A DNA stretch of 64,000 bases from Persephonella marina EX-H1 (GTDB lineage Bacteria > Aquificota > Aquificia > Aquificales > Hydrogenothermaceae): positions 884,210 through 948,209 of the forward strand of contig NC_012440.1 of the NCBI RefSeq assembly GCF_000021565.1, written 5' to 3'. Shown here one piece after another: positions 8,117 through 16,937 of this stretch; the first letter of the stretch is position 1, and each line of letters opens with the position of its first letter. The notes beneath the pieces were generated by a model. It made no database searches, was not told the DNA's origin, and was given only the letters and a program-made list of their open reading frames with translations. Position numbers and translations under genes: made by a program.

Positions 8117-8908
8117 TTGGACATACTTGACAGGATAATTCTTACAAAGAAAAGAGAACTGGAGAATTATTCAAAGGAGTATCTGGATCTTATTGATATT
8201 AAAATCTCAAAAAGAAAACACCCTGTTATAGATTTCAGATCCGCCTTTAAAAAAGGAAGAATAAATATAATAGCTGAGGTAAAAAAGGCATCACCATCAA
8301 AAGGTGTTATAAGAGAAGATTTTGATCCTGTTAAGATAGCGAAGATATATGAGGAAAATGGGGCAGCTGCCATATCGGTTCTCACAGATAAAGAGTACTT
8401 TAAAGGTGATATACAGTATATAGAGCAGATAAAAGAGTCTGGGATTAATATTCCTGTCCTGAGGAAAGATTTTATTATAGATAAAAGGCAGATAGATGAG
8501 GCTTTCGCCTTTGGGAGTGATACATTTCTCCTTATAGCAAGGGTTCTTGAGAATGAAGAACTTGAAGATCTCATAAATTACGGAAGATCTTTTGGTATGG
8601 AGCCTTTGATCGAGGTACACACAAAAGAGGAGTGTGAGAAAGCTGTATCGTCTGGTGGAAAGATCATTGGGATAAATAACAGGGATCTGAAAACATTTAA
8701 GGTTGATATCAACCTTTCAAAGGAACTCGCACCTTACCTAAAAGAACTTGGTGCAGATATAGTTATTGCTGAAAGTGGGATAAGCACCCATGATCAAATT
8801 GTGGAGCTTTTAGGGTATGGGGTTGATGGATTCCTGATAGGTGAGTCCCTGATGAGGGAAGAAGATATAGGAAAAAAGCTGAGGAAACTCTTAGGAGATA
8901 CTACTTAA
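8117..8908 (+). CDS. trpC: Indole-3-glycerol-phosphate synthase
   Basis: Cyclises CdRP to indole-3-glycerol phosphate in tryptophan synthesis. The 263-residue TIM barrel shows the N-terminal helix (DILDRIILTKKRELE), EVKKASPSKG (catalytic Lys), VLTDKEYFKGD, VLRKDFIID and IAESGIST (phosphate loop). The start codon is TTG at 8117, with AGAGGTG five bases upstream; no ATG gives the complete N-terminus. No other trp gene is in the window, consistent with the scattered trp genes of Aquificota. It ends 8 bases inside the convergent phosphatase gene. Upstream, the divergent 115-base gap to the U32 gene must hold promoters for both, but I see only weak candidates. Confidence 0.95.
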   Translation: MDILDRIILTKKRELENYSKEYLDLIDIKISKRKHPVIDFRSAFKKGRINIIAEVKKASPSKGVIREDFDPVKIAKIYEENGAAAISVLTDKEYFKGDIQYIEQIKESGINIPVLRKDFIIDKRQIDEAFAFGSDTFLLIARVLENEELEDLINYGRSFGMEPLIEVHTKEECEKAVSSGGKIIGINNRDLKTFKVDINLSKELAPYLKELGADIVIAESGISTHDQIVELLGYGVDGFLIGESLMREEDIGKKLRKLLGDTT

Positions 8909-9638
8909 AGCTGAAGTATACCTTTTCAGCTTTCTGGAATATAAATCTCTCCTCATCTGGTATGTAAGCTGTCAGCTTATTCCCAAGAACACAGCCTGTA
9001 TCTATGCCGTAACAAAGGTTGTTTATGTAAGGCTCTTCAAAAACCACATGACCGTAAACTATCTTTGGTGAGTCTGGCTTCAGTATCCTGTTTTTAGTCC
9101 AGTCTATCCTCTCAGGAAAACCCTCTTCCGTTACTCTTCCAGTTGTCTCACCGTAAAGGACAAAACTCTTTATTTTTTTACCTGTTTTACCTATCATCTC
9201 ATCTTTAATTCCTGCATGTGCAACAACGGTGTTGTCATTTATGATCAGATAGAGTGGACACTCAGAGTAGTAACTTATATATCTTTCCTTAAGCTCTTCT
9301 TTTTTACTTTCCGGTAGCTTATCAAACTGTTCAACAGTTTTCTGCATACCGTAACTTATCTTTACATATTCGCCTTTCAGCCATCTGACAAATTTATGAT
9401 TGTGATTGCTCTGAACTTCTAAAAAGTTACCTTCCTCATACATAGACATACACAGCTCTATCGTTTCAATATTGTAATCTCCCCTATCAACTGTATCTCC
9501 CGCTGATATTATAAGACAGTCCTCTCCGTACTCTTTTCTTATGATGCTGACCAGCTTCTCAAACTCCTTTACACAGCCGTGTATATCACCGATTACTGCA
9601 TATGGGCTGTCTATCTTTATTCTCAAAAAACTTCCCAT
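8901..9638 (-). CDS. PP2A-like metallophosphoesterase (bis-tetraphosphatase / Ser-Thr phosphatase type)
   Basis: 245 residues with the dinuclear metal motifs of the PPP family in order: GDIHG (17-21), GDTVDRG (47-53) and SNHNHK (about 78-83, in place of GNHE), then VVAHAGI and YGHV with metal His residues further on. Relatives include PrpE/ApaH-like phosphatases that cleave protein phosphates or dinucleoside tetraphosphates; the substrate is not known. GGGAGGAAAG precedes the ATG. The start lies 16 bases inside the end of the upstream metalloprotease gene, so the two are likely co-transcribed, although no functional link is obvious. Confidence 0.85.
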   Translation of the reverse strand: MGSFLRIKIDSPYAVIGDIHGCVKEFEKLVSIIRKEYGEDCLIISAGDTVDRGDYNIETIELCMSMYEEGNFLEVQSNHNHKFVRWLKGEYVKISYGMQKTVEQFDKLPESKKEELKERYISYYSECPLYLIINDNTVVAHAGIKDEMIGKTGKKIKSFVLYGETTGRVTEEGFPERIDWTKNRILKPDSPKIVYGHVVFEEPYINNLCYGIDTGCVLGNKLTAYIPDEERFIFQKAEKVYFSFK

Positions 9639-12370
9639 CTTTCCTCCCTGTATATTTTTAAGATCCTTATAAGAATTACAGAAATTATCAAGAAGAATGT
9701 ATAAAAATGATCATTATCTGAGAAAGAACATCCAGAGCCACCCTTACCTCCATCTATTACAGGATTTACTGTGACAGTGATCTTCTGGGATATATCATTT
9801 CCATTTGTATCCTTTACAGTCAGTGTGATTACGTATTCCCCAGGTTCTTTATAATACTTTTCTACCTTCTGGTTAGAACATCCGTAATCGGAGATATAGG
9901 TCCCATCTCCAAAATCTATCAGACATTCTATACTGTCTCCGTCAGGATCGTGGGCTTTATATCTGACGGTTATTTTATCCCCTTCTAACAGCTTAAAAGG
10001 ATCAACAGAAAATAGATCAACAACAGGATCATTATTCGATGAATAGACCTTTATAACCAGGCTTTTCTTAACTGTATCTTTCCCATCTGATACTTCCAGA
10101 ACCGCTGTGTATTCTCCTGGCTGAGTGTATGTAAAGTTGACTGTTTCTTCACCGCAATTATCTGATGTAAACTCAAAGCTGTTGTCACCGTCTGAATCAA
10201 AATTGCAAACTAAAGGATCACCATCTTTATCCCCAGCTTTAAATCTGAATGTTACCGTCAGAGGCAGATAACCTTCAGTTATGTCTGACTCAAATATCAG
10301 TATATCAGGAGGACTGTTCACAGTGGATGAAAGAACAATATCTGTATAAAAACAGTCTGACCAGTTGGAGAGATTATCAAGATCATCCTTTGCCTGTGCT
10401 CTTACACAGTACCTCCTTGGAGTATCCCACTGATAACCTCTCCTTCCAGAACCCCAGTCTGATACATTTCCATCTCCCCAATCAAATCTGTAGTATATAC
10501 TGTCACCATCTGGGTCTTTTGAGCTTGCCGTGAAGGGGTAAACGATATCTGTATAACCGGAGGTTACTCCCGATATTGAAGGTGTCTCAGGGGGACTGTT
10601 TTTCTGTTTTACCTGAATATTTATCTTATAACTTACAGTGTCATATCCATCATCAATCACAAGCTCTGCTATGTATGTACCTGGAATATTATAAACTCTG
10701 TTTACAGGACTACTATTACAACCGTTATCTCTGATCTCATAATTTCCGTTACCGTCAAGGTCAATTAAGCATATTAAGTTATCACCATCTGGATCAGATG
10801 CACTGTAGGAGAATTTTACAGTGTCCCCCTCATATATAACTGTTCTGTCTGCAGAAAAGCTCCCTGAAGGAGGTCTGTTTTGATTGACAGTTATACTTAA
10901 TGTTTTTGTGGTTATGTAAATGCCATCAGACACAGAAAGCTTAGGTGTGTAGCTCCCACCAGATGTATACTCATAACTGTATGTATATGTAGAACAGTCT
11001 GTTACCGTTATATCGTCTGTTCCATCACCATCAGCATCAAAGTTACATCTGAGGCTGTCTCCGTCAGGATCTGAAACATTCCAGTTAAAGGATACTGTTA
11101 GTGGAACTTTTCCTGATATTGGGTCTGCAGTGAAACTGTTTATCACAGGAGGATTTGAGGAAGGTACAGAGATATAGTTTGCCACTATCAGTCTTGTCCT
11201 GTTTATAGTTTTGGAGTTGTCTGCCGAATCAGGCTGACCTTCAGGAACACCTATGCTGTATCCTTTGTAAGTTATATTGGGGTTTGAGAAATACCTGATT
11301 GTAGGTCTGTCATAACTCATTACAGTTGCAAAAACTCCCTGAACATCATACCCGTAAGAGTATGAAAATGCTCCAGAACCTGTTGAGTGATCTCTATCGT
11401 GGCTGCACCCAAAGTTATGTCCCACCTCGTGTGCAAATGTTTCATCTGGACAGTAGTAAGATCCATAATTTCCTACTTCAACAACAGAAAAACCTGAACT
11501 GTAGTAACTTGAGGTATAGTATGAAAGATTCTGATCAAAGTTATCAGGTAGATTAACAATAATATACCCCAGACCACAGGTATTTCCTCCCTGGTATTTT
11601 CTGAGAAGTACAACGATATCAGCTTTTTTTAGTTTTCTCAGACTGTCTATATTCTGATCTGAGCTTAAGGTATTTAAAGCTGAATCCAGAGAAACTGTTT
11701 CATCTACAGATGTTATCTCTGAGATTCCTGCAAGATTTAAGGATGTATTGATATTACTGTTTATAAAAGACTGGTTTGCTATATCAATAAGAGATCGGAT
11801 AAAGGCTTCAAGTCCTGTTCCATACTCATTTTTTACAGCTGTAGTATATAGAACAAGAATATCTACCCTGCTTCCATCCTCAGGGTTTGATCCAAGAGCT
11901 TTTATATCTTCAATTTTTTTTTCAGGATAAAAAGGGACTGTATCTTCCTTTAATGGGACTATCTTTTTACCTGAAAGATCCTCAATCAGATACAGATTCT
12001 CTTCAGGTTTTAAAGGTTTTATCCTGTATCTTTTACCGTTGAAAATTACTGTTCCGTAAGCAACCCCTTTTTCTACCGTTATAATTACTGAACTGTTCTT
12101 CTTATCTATTACCTTTCCAAACCAGGAAAAACCTTCCTCTCTTGTTTCTGTTCTTGATCTTTCAACTGTAACTGAGCTTCCATCAGGAAGTTCCAATATA
12201 AGCTGTCTCGTTTCCTGTTTTGATATCCCGGGACTGAGATAATCAATGTTTAACTTTATAACAGAACTGCTATTCTTTATATCAACATTTTCCGTTAACT
12301 TTTTGGAGCTATCACCACAGGAAAAAAAGAATACAATTAAAAGCAAAAGGATATATCTTGTATATCTCAA
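9623..12370 (-). CDS. Secreted reprolysin-like zinc metalloprotease with five PKD domains
   Basis: 915 residues. The N-terminus is a signal peptide ending in a lipobox (IVFFFSCG, Cys18), so it may be a lipoprotein. After a prodomain-like region, the metzincin zinc motif HEVGHNFGCSH (about residues 314-324) and a downstream Met (VMSYD) identify a reprolysin-type peptidase. Five tandem PKD domains follow (about 400-865), each with SDPDGD-like cores and rich in Asp/Asn, which suits calcium binding and surface adhesion. The end is a Gly-rich GGKGGSGCSF, a hydrophobic helix and a basic tail, like a CTERM sorting signal. The start is TTG at 12370, with GGAG seven bases upstream; no ATG would preserve the signal peptide. 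It is probably a surface protease or adhesin. Confidence 0.88.
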   Translation of the reverse strand: MRYTRYILLLLIVFFFSCGDSSKKLTENVDIKNSSSVIKLNIDYLSPGISKQETRQLILELPDGSSVTVERSRTETREEGFSWFGKVIDKKNSSVIITVEKGVAYGTVIFNGKRYRIKPLKPEENLYLIEDLSGKKIVPLKEDTVPFYPEKKIEDIKALGSNPEDGSRVDILVLYTTAVKNEYGTGLEAFIRSLIDIANQSFINSNINTSLNLAGISEITSVDETVSLDSALNTLSSDQNIDSLRKLKKADIVVLLRKYQGGNTCGLGYIIVNLPDNFDQNLSYYTSSYYSSGFSVVEVGNYGSYYCPDETFAHEVGHNFGCSHDRDHSTGSGAFSYSYGYDVQGVFATVMSYDRPTIRYFSNPNITYKGYSIGVPEGQPDSADNSKTINRTRLIVANYISVPSSNPPVINSFTADPISGKVPLTVSFNWNVSDPDGDSLRCNFDADGDGTDDITVTDCSTYTYSYEYTSGGSYTPKLSVSDGIYITTKTLSITVNQNRPPSGSFSADRTVIYEGDTVKFSYSASDPDGDNLICLIDLDGNGNYEIRDNGCNSSPVNRVYNIPGTYIAELVIDDGYDTVSYKINIQVKQKNSPPETPSISGVTSGYTDIVYPFTASSKDPDGDSIYYRFDWGDGNVSDWGSGRRGYQWDTPRRYCVRAQAKDDLDNLSNWSDCFYTDIVLSSTVNSPPDILIFESDITEGYLPLTVTFRFKAGDKDGDPLVCNFDSDGDNSFEFTSDNCGEETVNFTYTQPGEYTAVLEVSDGKDTVKKSLVIKVYSSNNDPVVDLFSVDPFKLLEGDKITVRYKAHDPDGDSIECLIDFGDGTYISDYGCSNQKVEKYYKEPGEYVITLTVKDTNGNDISQKITVTVNPVIDGGKGGSGCSFSDNDHFYTFFLIISVILIRILKIYREERWEVF

Positions 12371-12428
12371 ACCTTTCTCCAGATGATCGTTGTAGAATAT
12401 TATAAATTAATTTAAAGGGTTTGAACTG

Positions 12429-13292
12429 ATGAAAAAAGGTCTTGTAATTGATAGAGAAGCTCAGATGATAGGGGTTTACCTTTTTGAGGATAAGAAGGTT
12501 TACAGGGGAATTCCGAGGAAAAAAATAATTAAAAAAACGAAGATATACGCAGGTGATTACGTTTTAGGAAATGTTATAGACAGTGAAACATTTGCGATCG
12601 AAAGTGTTGAGGAGAGGAAAAACTTCCTTGTCAGACCTCCTGTTGCAAATGTTGATAAGGTTATTATTGTTTTCACACTGAAAAAGCCTGATTTTGATAG
12701 TTTTCTCCTTGATAATCTTCTTGTTGTTTATGAGTATTTAGGTGCTGAGCCTGTTATTGTATTCAACAAGATAGATCTTCTTAACGATGATGAGAGGAAA
12801 GAGCTAAAAAGATGGAAGGATATTTATATCAACGCTGGGTATGATTTTATACCTGTAAGTGCAATTACAGGAGAAGGGATTGACACACTTAAAGAGCATA
12901 TAAAGGGAAATATATCAGTTTTTGCAGGTCCTTCAGGTGTCGGGAAAAGTTCAATACTTTCAGCTCTAACAGGTATTGAGCTTAAGGTAAGCCAGATAAG
13001 TGAGAAAACTGAGAGGGGAAGGCACACAACTACAGGAGTCAGGCTTTACCGGTTTAATGAGAACTCCTTTATAGGTGATACACCGGGATTCTCAAGTGTT
13101 GATGCCCTTTACTTCATGGAAAAAAGAGAGGTGAAAAACTACTTCAGGGAGTTTTTAAGGTATAGATGCAGGTTTTCAAACTGCACACACACAGATGAAC
13201 CTGGCTGTCTTGTTAAGGAAGCTGTAAAGAAAGGGGAAATATCAAAGGAAAGATACGAGAACTACCTCAAAATAATAGGCTCATCTAAGTGA
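12429..13292 (+). CDS. rsgA: Ribosome small-subunit-dependent GTPase A
   Basis: RsgA (YjeQ) tests late 30S subunit maturation near the decoding centre. The 287-residue protein has an N-terminal OB-fold, then the circularly permuted GTPase in the diagnostic order G4 (VFNKIDLLND near 112), G5 (VSAITGEG), G1 P-loop (GPSGVGKSS near 166) and G3 (GDTPGFSS near 218). The C-terminal zinc finger is present (CRFSNCTHTDEPGC). All catalytic parts look intact, and the length is typical of compact versions. It starts 58 bases from the divergent metalloprotease and ends 12 bases inside the convergent metal-binding protein gene. Confidence 0.95.
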   Translation: MKKGLVIDREAQMIGVYLFEDKKVYRGIPRKKIIKKTKIYAGDYVLGNVIDSETFAIESVEERKNFLVRPPVANVDKVIIVFTLKKPDFDSFLLDNLLVVYEYLGAEPVIVFNKIDLLNDDERKELKRWKDIYINAGYDFIPVSAITGEGIDTLKEHIKGNISVFAGPSGVGKSSILSALTGIELKVSQISEKTERGRHTTTGVRLYRFNENSFIGDTPGFSSVDALYFMEKREVKNYFREFLRYRCRFSNCTHTDEPGCLVKEAVKKGEISKERYENYLKIIGSSK

Positions 13293-14141
13293 TCTGTAAA
13301 CATTCTGTATATTGTATCTGAGCATCTGGATATAATCTTTTCCTGATCCAAAAGGATCAAGAAGTATTATGTTTACACCTGTCTGATCCTTTATTAAACG
13401 TCCGTACTTACTGTTGTAAAACTGTTTTGCGGCAAATATACTTTTTATCCTGTACTTTTTTATCTTTTTTATAACTCCCAGTAGATGTTTTGGTGTAGGT
13501 TCCCTTCCATGTCCAAGCTCTATAACATCAAGATAGACGAGATCAAAAGCCTGAGTAAAGTAAGGCCATGTGTAGTGGTACGATATAAAATATCTTTTTT
13601 TCAGATCTTTAAACCTGTCTTTCCATTCTGTATAAAGGGTTTCAATGGCCCTTTTGAATCTCTCAAAGTTTTTTCTGTAGTATTCTTTATTTTTACTGTC
13701 AATTTGTGAGAGTTTCTTATAAACAAACTCAGCTATTTTTATACCATTCATTGGATGAAGCCATAATGCTGGATGGATCTCTGAATGGTGATCGTGATCC
13801 TCACCAAACTCAAAATGATCTATTGTGTATATCCCTTTTATCCTTGATACTTTTACAGCCTCACCTCTTACATTTCTCAATATACCCTTTATATTTGGCT
13901 CTCCGGAACCTATGTAGAGAAACAGATCAGCTTTAAAAACAGCCTTTATATCTGAGCTTTTGTACTCATAAAAATGTAAAGACACGTCAGGTGGGATCAG
14001 ATATCTTACATCAACCTTATCGCCACCTACTGATCTCACAATATCTGAGAGAGGCTTAACCGTTGTTACAACAAGAGGCTTCCCGTAAGAGATAAGGACA
14101 GATATAAGTAAAATAAAAAATACACCTGATACCCTTGTCAT
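13281..14141 (-). CDS. Periplasmic zinc/manganese-binding protein (ZnuA/TroA family)
   Basis: 286 residues with a Sec signal peptide (hydrophobic residues 6-19). The cluster A-I fold is indicated by the start VVTTVKPLSDIVRSVGG and by metal ligands: a His in LHFYEYKSSD, a short His-rich loop (DHDHHSEIHPALWLHP, about 113-128), His in SYHYTWPYF and an Asp near the C-terminus. Such proteins deliver Zn(II) or Mn(II) to an ABC permease. No permease or ATPase gene is adjacent, so it is an orphan here and must work with a transporter encoded elsewhere, or act in binding only. It overlaps pncB by four bases (ATGA), so the two are translationally coupled. Confidence 0.88.
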   Translation of the reverse strand: MTRVSGVFFILLISVLISYGKPLVVTTVKPLSDIVRSVGGDKVDVRYLIPPDVSLHFYEYKSSDIKAVFKADLFLYIGSGEPNIKGILRNVRGEAVKVSRIKGIYTIDHFEFGEDHDHHSEIHPALWLHPMNGIKIAEFVYKKLSQIDSKNKEYYRKNFERFKRAIETLYTEWKDRFKDLKKRYFISYHYTWPYFTQAFDLVYLDVIELGHGREPTPKHLLGVIKKIKKYRIKSIFAAKQFYNSKYGRLIKDQTGVNIILLDPFGSGKDYIQMLRYNIQNVYRSLR

Positions 14142-15490
14142 ATCTCACCTTTTATCTTTTTAATGATTCTCTCAACAGTCTCCTTTATTTTACTGCTGAC
14201 ATGGGGCAGATGGTGTACGGTACTGTTTATATCTTTCATCTCATCAGGTAATGTCTCAAAGTTCTGTATGGCTTTCTCCCTTATCTTACTTAAAGATGGA
14301 AGATCGGCAACAAGCTCACCATTCTCAATATACTTTTTGAGTAAAGGTCTTCCACCTTTAACTTCCTCATCATATGCTGTTATAAGATCGTACTTTATCT
14401 TCCCATCCTCATAAAATCTGTATATCTGCTTTTTGTAGGGTAATGTAACCTTCTTTTTACTCAGTTTCATAACAGGTCTTCCATCATACTCAACAAGCTT
14501 GTAGGCGCAATCAAGATATGGAAGGTCTGCAGATACAACAAGCTCAGTTCCAACACCCCATCCATCTATAGGAGCTCCTCTATCAAGGAGATCTTTTATC
14601 TTGTACTCGTTTATACCTCCACTTGCTATAATGATCGCATCTTTGTATCCATTACTATCAAGTATCTTCCTTGCCTCTACTGACAGTTTCAGAAGATCTC
14701 CGCTGTCAAGCCTTACCCCTTTAAATCTCTCCATTCCCATCTCTTTCATAGCTTTTACAGCATTCTCAACACCTTTAACTGTGTCAAATGTATCAACAAG
14801 AAGAACAGCATTTTCAGGGTATACTTTTGCGAAAGCTTGGAATGCCTTTTTCTCATCACCGTAGGCTAGTATAAACGAGTGAGCCATAGTCCCAAATATA
14901 GGTATGCCGTACTCCTTTCCGGCGAGAACATTTGATGTCCCTGCAAAACCACCTATGTATGAAGCTCTTGCAGCTTTCATACCTGCGTCTGTTCCGTGAG
15001 ATCTTCTAAGACCAAAATCAACAAGAATAGTTCCCCTTGCAACTGAGTAAGATCTCATAGCTTTTGTTGCCACAAGTATTGGAAGCTGGAGAGTGTTGAT
15101 AAGAAATGTCTCAACTATCTGTGCTTCAATAAGTGGAGCCTCAACCTGAACAACAGGCTCATTTGGGAATATTATCTCACCTTCATCTATAGCATAAAGA
15201 TTACCTGTAAATCTGAAATTTTTAAGGTAACTGAGAAAGTCCTCATCAAACTTTCCGGTTGATCTGAGATAATCTATATCTTCATCTGTAAATCTTATAT
15301 TCAGAAGGTAGTAGATAAGCTGTTCAAGACCTGCATTTAAAAGGTAAGATCTGTTTTCAACAGGTCTTGTATAGAAATCAAATATGGCTGTTTTATTCAT
15401 ACCATCCTTAAAATAGACCTGAGCCATTGTAAGTTCGTAAAGATCTGTCAGTATAGACATATTATCTTCATTTACAAAGCCAAACCTCAT
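14138..15490 (-). CDS. pncB: Nicotinate phosphoribosyltransferase
   Basis: Converts nicotinate, PRPP and ATP to nicotinate mononucleotide in NAD salvage. The 450-residue sequence starts with the family pattern LTDLYELTMAQVYF, contains RRSHGTDAGMKAARASYIG (catalytic His and substrate-binding region) and GTMAHSF, and has the phosphoribosyl loop IIASGGINEYKI. It is the middle gene of a murC-pncB-metal-binding-protein run in which both junctions are four-base ATGA overlaps, so all three are probably translated from one mRNA although they serve different pathways. No truncation or missing motif is seen. Confidence 0.95.
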   Translation of the reverse strand: MRFGFVNEDNMSILTDLYELTMAQVYFKDGMNKTAIFDFYTRPVENRSYLLNAGLEQLIYYLLNIRFTDEDIDYLRSTGKFDEDFLSYLKNFRFTGNLYAIDEGEIIFPNEPVVQVEAPLIEAQIVETFLINTLQLPILVATKAMRSYSVARGTILVDFGLRRSHGTDAGMKAARASYIGGFAGTSNVLAGKEYGIPIFGTMAHSFILAYGDEKKAFQAFAKVYPENAVLLVDTFDTVKGVENAVKAMKEMGMERFKGVRLDSGDLLKLSVEARKILDSNGYKDAIIIASGGINEYKIKDLLDRGAPIDGWGVGTELVVSADLPYLDCAYKLVEYDGRPVMKLSKKKVTLPYKKQIYRFYEDGKIKYDLITAYDEEVKGGRPLLKKYIENGELVADLPSLSKIREKAIQNFETLPDEMKDINSTVHHLPHVSSKIKETVERIIKKIKGEI

Positions 15491-16866
15491 CTTAAAGCTC
15501 CTTCCTTATTTTTCAAGAACTGTGATATCTGGTCTGAAAGCCTTGTTACATTTCCTGCTCCAAGGATAAGGAGAACATCATCTTTCTTTAGTATATTCTT
15601 CAGTATATTAAATGTCTTCTGTAGATCCTCACCGTATAGAACGGTCTTCCCCGTTTCCTTTTTAATATCTGAAGATAGCTTCTCTCCGTTTACACTGTCA
15701 ATAGGGCTCTCACCTGCCGGGAATATCTCTGTTATAACTGTGATATCAGGAATGTTAAACGATCTTACAAAATGGTCATAAAGGGAGAAAGTCCTTGAGT
15801 ATCTGTGGGGCTGAAATACAGCAATGATCCTTCTTCCATCGAACATCTCCCTCGTCGCTGAAAGAGTGGCTTTTATCTCAGTAGGATGGTGGGCGTAATC
15901 ATCTATAACTGTTACAGAACCGTCATACTTTATCTCAAATCTTCTGTTTGCATTTTTAAAGTTTTCAAGAGCTTCCTTTATAACACAGAATGGTACTCCA
16001 AGCTCAACAGATATTGATATAGCAGCGAGTGCGTTGTAAACATTATGTTTTCCAGGGATAGAAAGGTATATCTCACCAAAATCATTTACCTTAAATCTGT
16101 ATCTTCCATTCTCAAGCCTCAGGTCATAACCTCTTATGTCTGAATCCTCTGAAATTCCAAACCTTATTATCTTTTTTTCTATCTCCGGGATTATATCTTT
16201 TATATTTTGATCATCTATATTTACGGCAACAGCACCATAAAAGGGAACTTTGTTTGCAAAATCTATAAATGCTCTTTTTATATCATTGAGATTTTTATAA
16301 AAACCTATATGTTCAAGGTCTATATTGTTAATAGAGACTATAGTTGGTGTTAATTTTAAAAATGATCCATCACTCTCATCAGCCTCAGTCACTATAAAAT
16401 CACCACTTCCTAACTTTGCATTGCTCCCGTACGCTTCAAGCTTCCCACCTATAACGACAGTAGGATCATATCCCGTTTTCCCAAGAATAGTCCCAACCAT
16501 AGAGGTTGTTGTCGTTTTTCCGTGACTTCCTGCAATAGCAATACCGTATTTAAATCTCATAAGCTCAGCTAACATCTCTCCCCTTGGGATAGTAGGTATC
16601 CCTAACTGTTTTGCCCTCAAAAGCTCAGGGTTGTCCTGTTTTACAGCAGATGAGTAAACAACAACATCAGCACCATCAACATTTTTAGGATCATGACCTA
16701 TATAGATCTTTGCACCCATATTTTTCAGGTTTATTACAGTCTGGCTCTCTTTAAGATCAGAGCCTGTTACGGTAAACCCCTGGTTTAAAAGAACCTGGGC
16801 TATACCGTTCATCCCTGATCCGCCTATACCTATAAAATGTATATGTCTTACCTTCCCTCTAAACAT
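15487..16866 (-). CDS. murC: UDP-N-acetylmuramate--L-alanine ligase
   Basis: Adds L-Ala to UDP-MurNAc, the first peptide step of peptidoglycan synthesis. About 459 residues with the UDP-binding loop GIGGSGMNG near residue 12, the ATP loop GSHGKTTTTSM near 110 and the Mur ligase motifs DEADGS-like (TEADESDGS) and NIDLEHIGFY. The frame allows GTG at 16869, but ATG at 16866 is better spaced from GGAG (six bases). It leads the operon with pncB and the metal-binding protein. Other mur genes are not in the window. It faces away from the glucosaminidase gene across a 71-base gap. Confidence 0.95.
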   Translation of the reverse strand: MFRGKVRHIHFIGIGGSGMNGIAQVLLNQGFTVTGSDLKESQTVINLKNMGAKIYIGHDPKNVDGADVVVYSSAVKQDNPELLRAKQLGIPTIPRGEMLAELMRFKYGIAIAGSHGKTTTTSMVGTILGKTGYDPTVVIGGKLEAYGSNAKLGSGDFIVTEADESDGSFLKLTPTIVSINNIDLEHIGFYKNLNDIKRAFIDFANKVPFYGAVAVNIDDQNIKDIIPEIEKKIIRFGISEDSDIRGYDLRLENGRYRFKVNDFGEIYLSIPGKHNVYNALAAISISVELGVPFCVIKEALENFKNANRRFEIKYDGSVTVIDDYAHHPTEIKATLSATREMFDGRRIIAVFQPHRYSRTFSLYDHFVRSFNIPDITVITEIFPAGESPIDSVNGEKLSSDIKKETGKTVLYGEDLQKTFNILKNILKKDDVLLILGAGNVTRLSDQISQFLKNKEGALR

Positions 16867-16937
16867 CACTTTCTCCGTAATGATTGATTTCTATCATAAA
16901 ACAGTTATTCAGAATATAGGTATTATATATCACAGAT

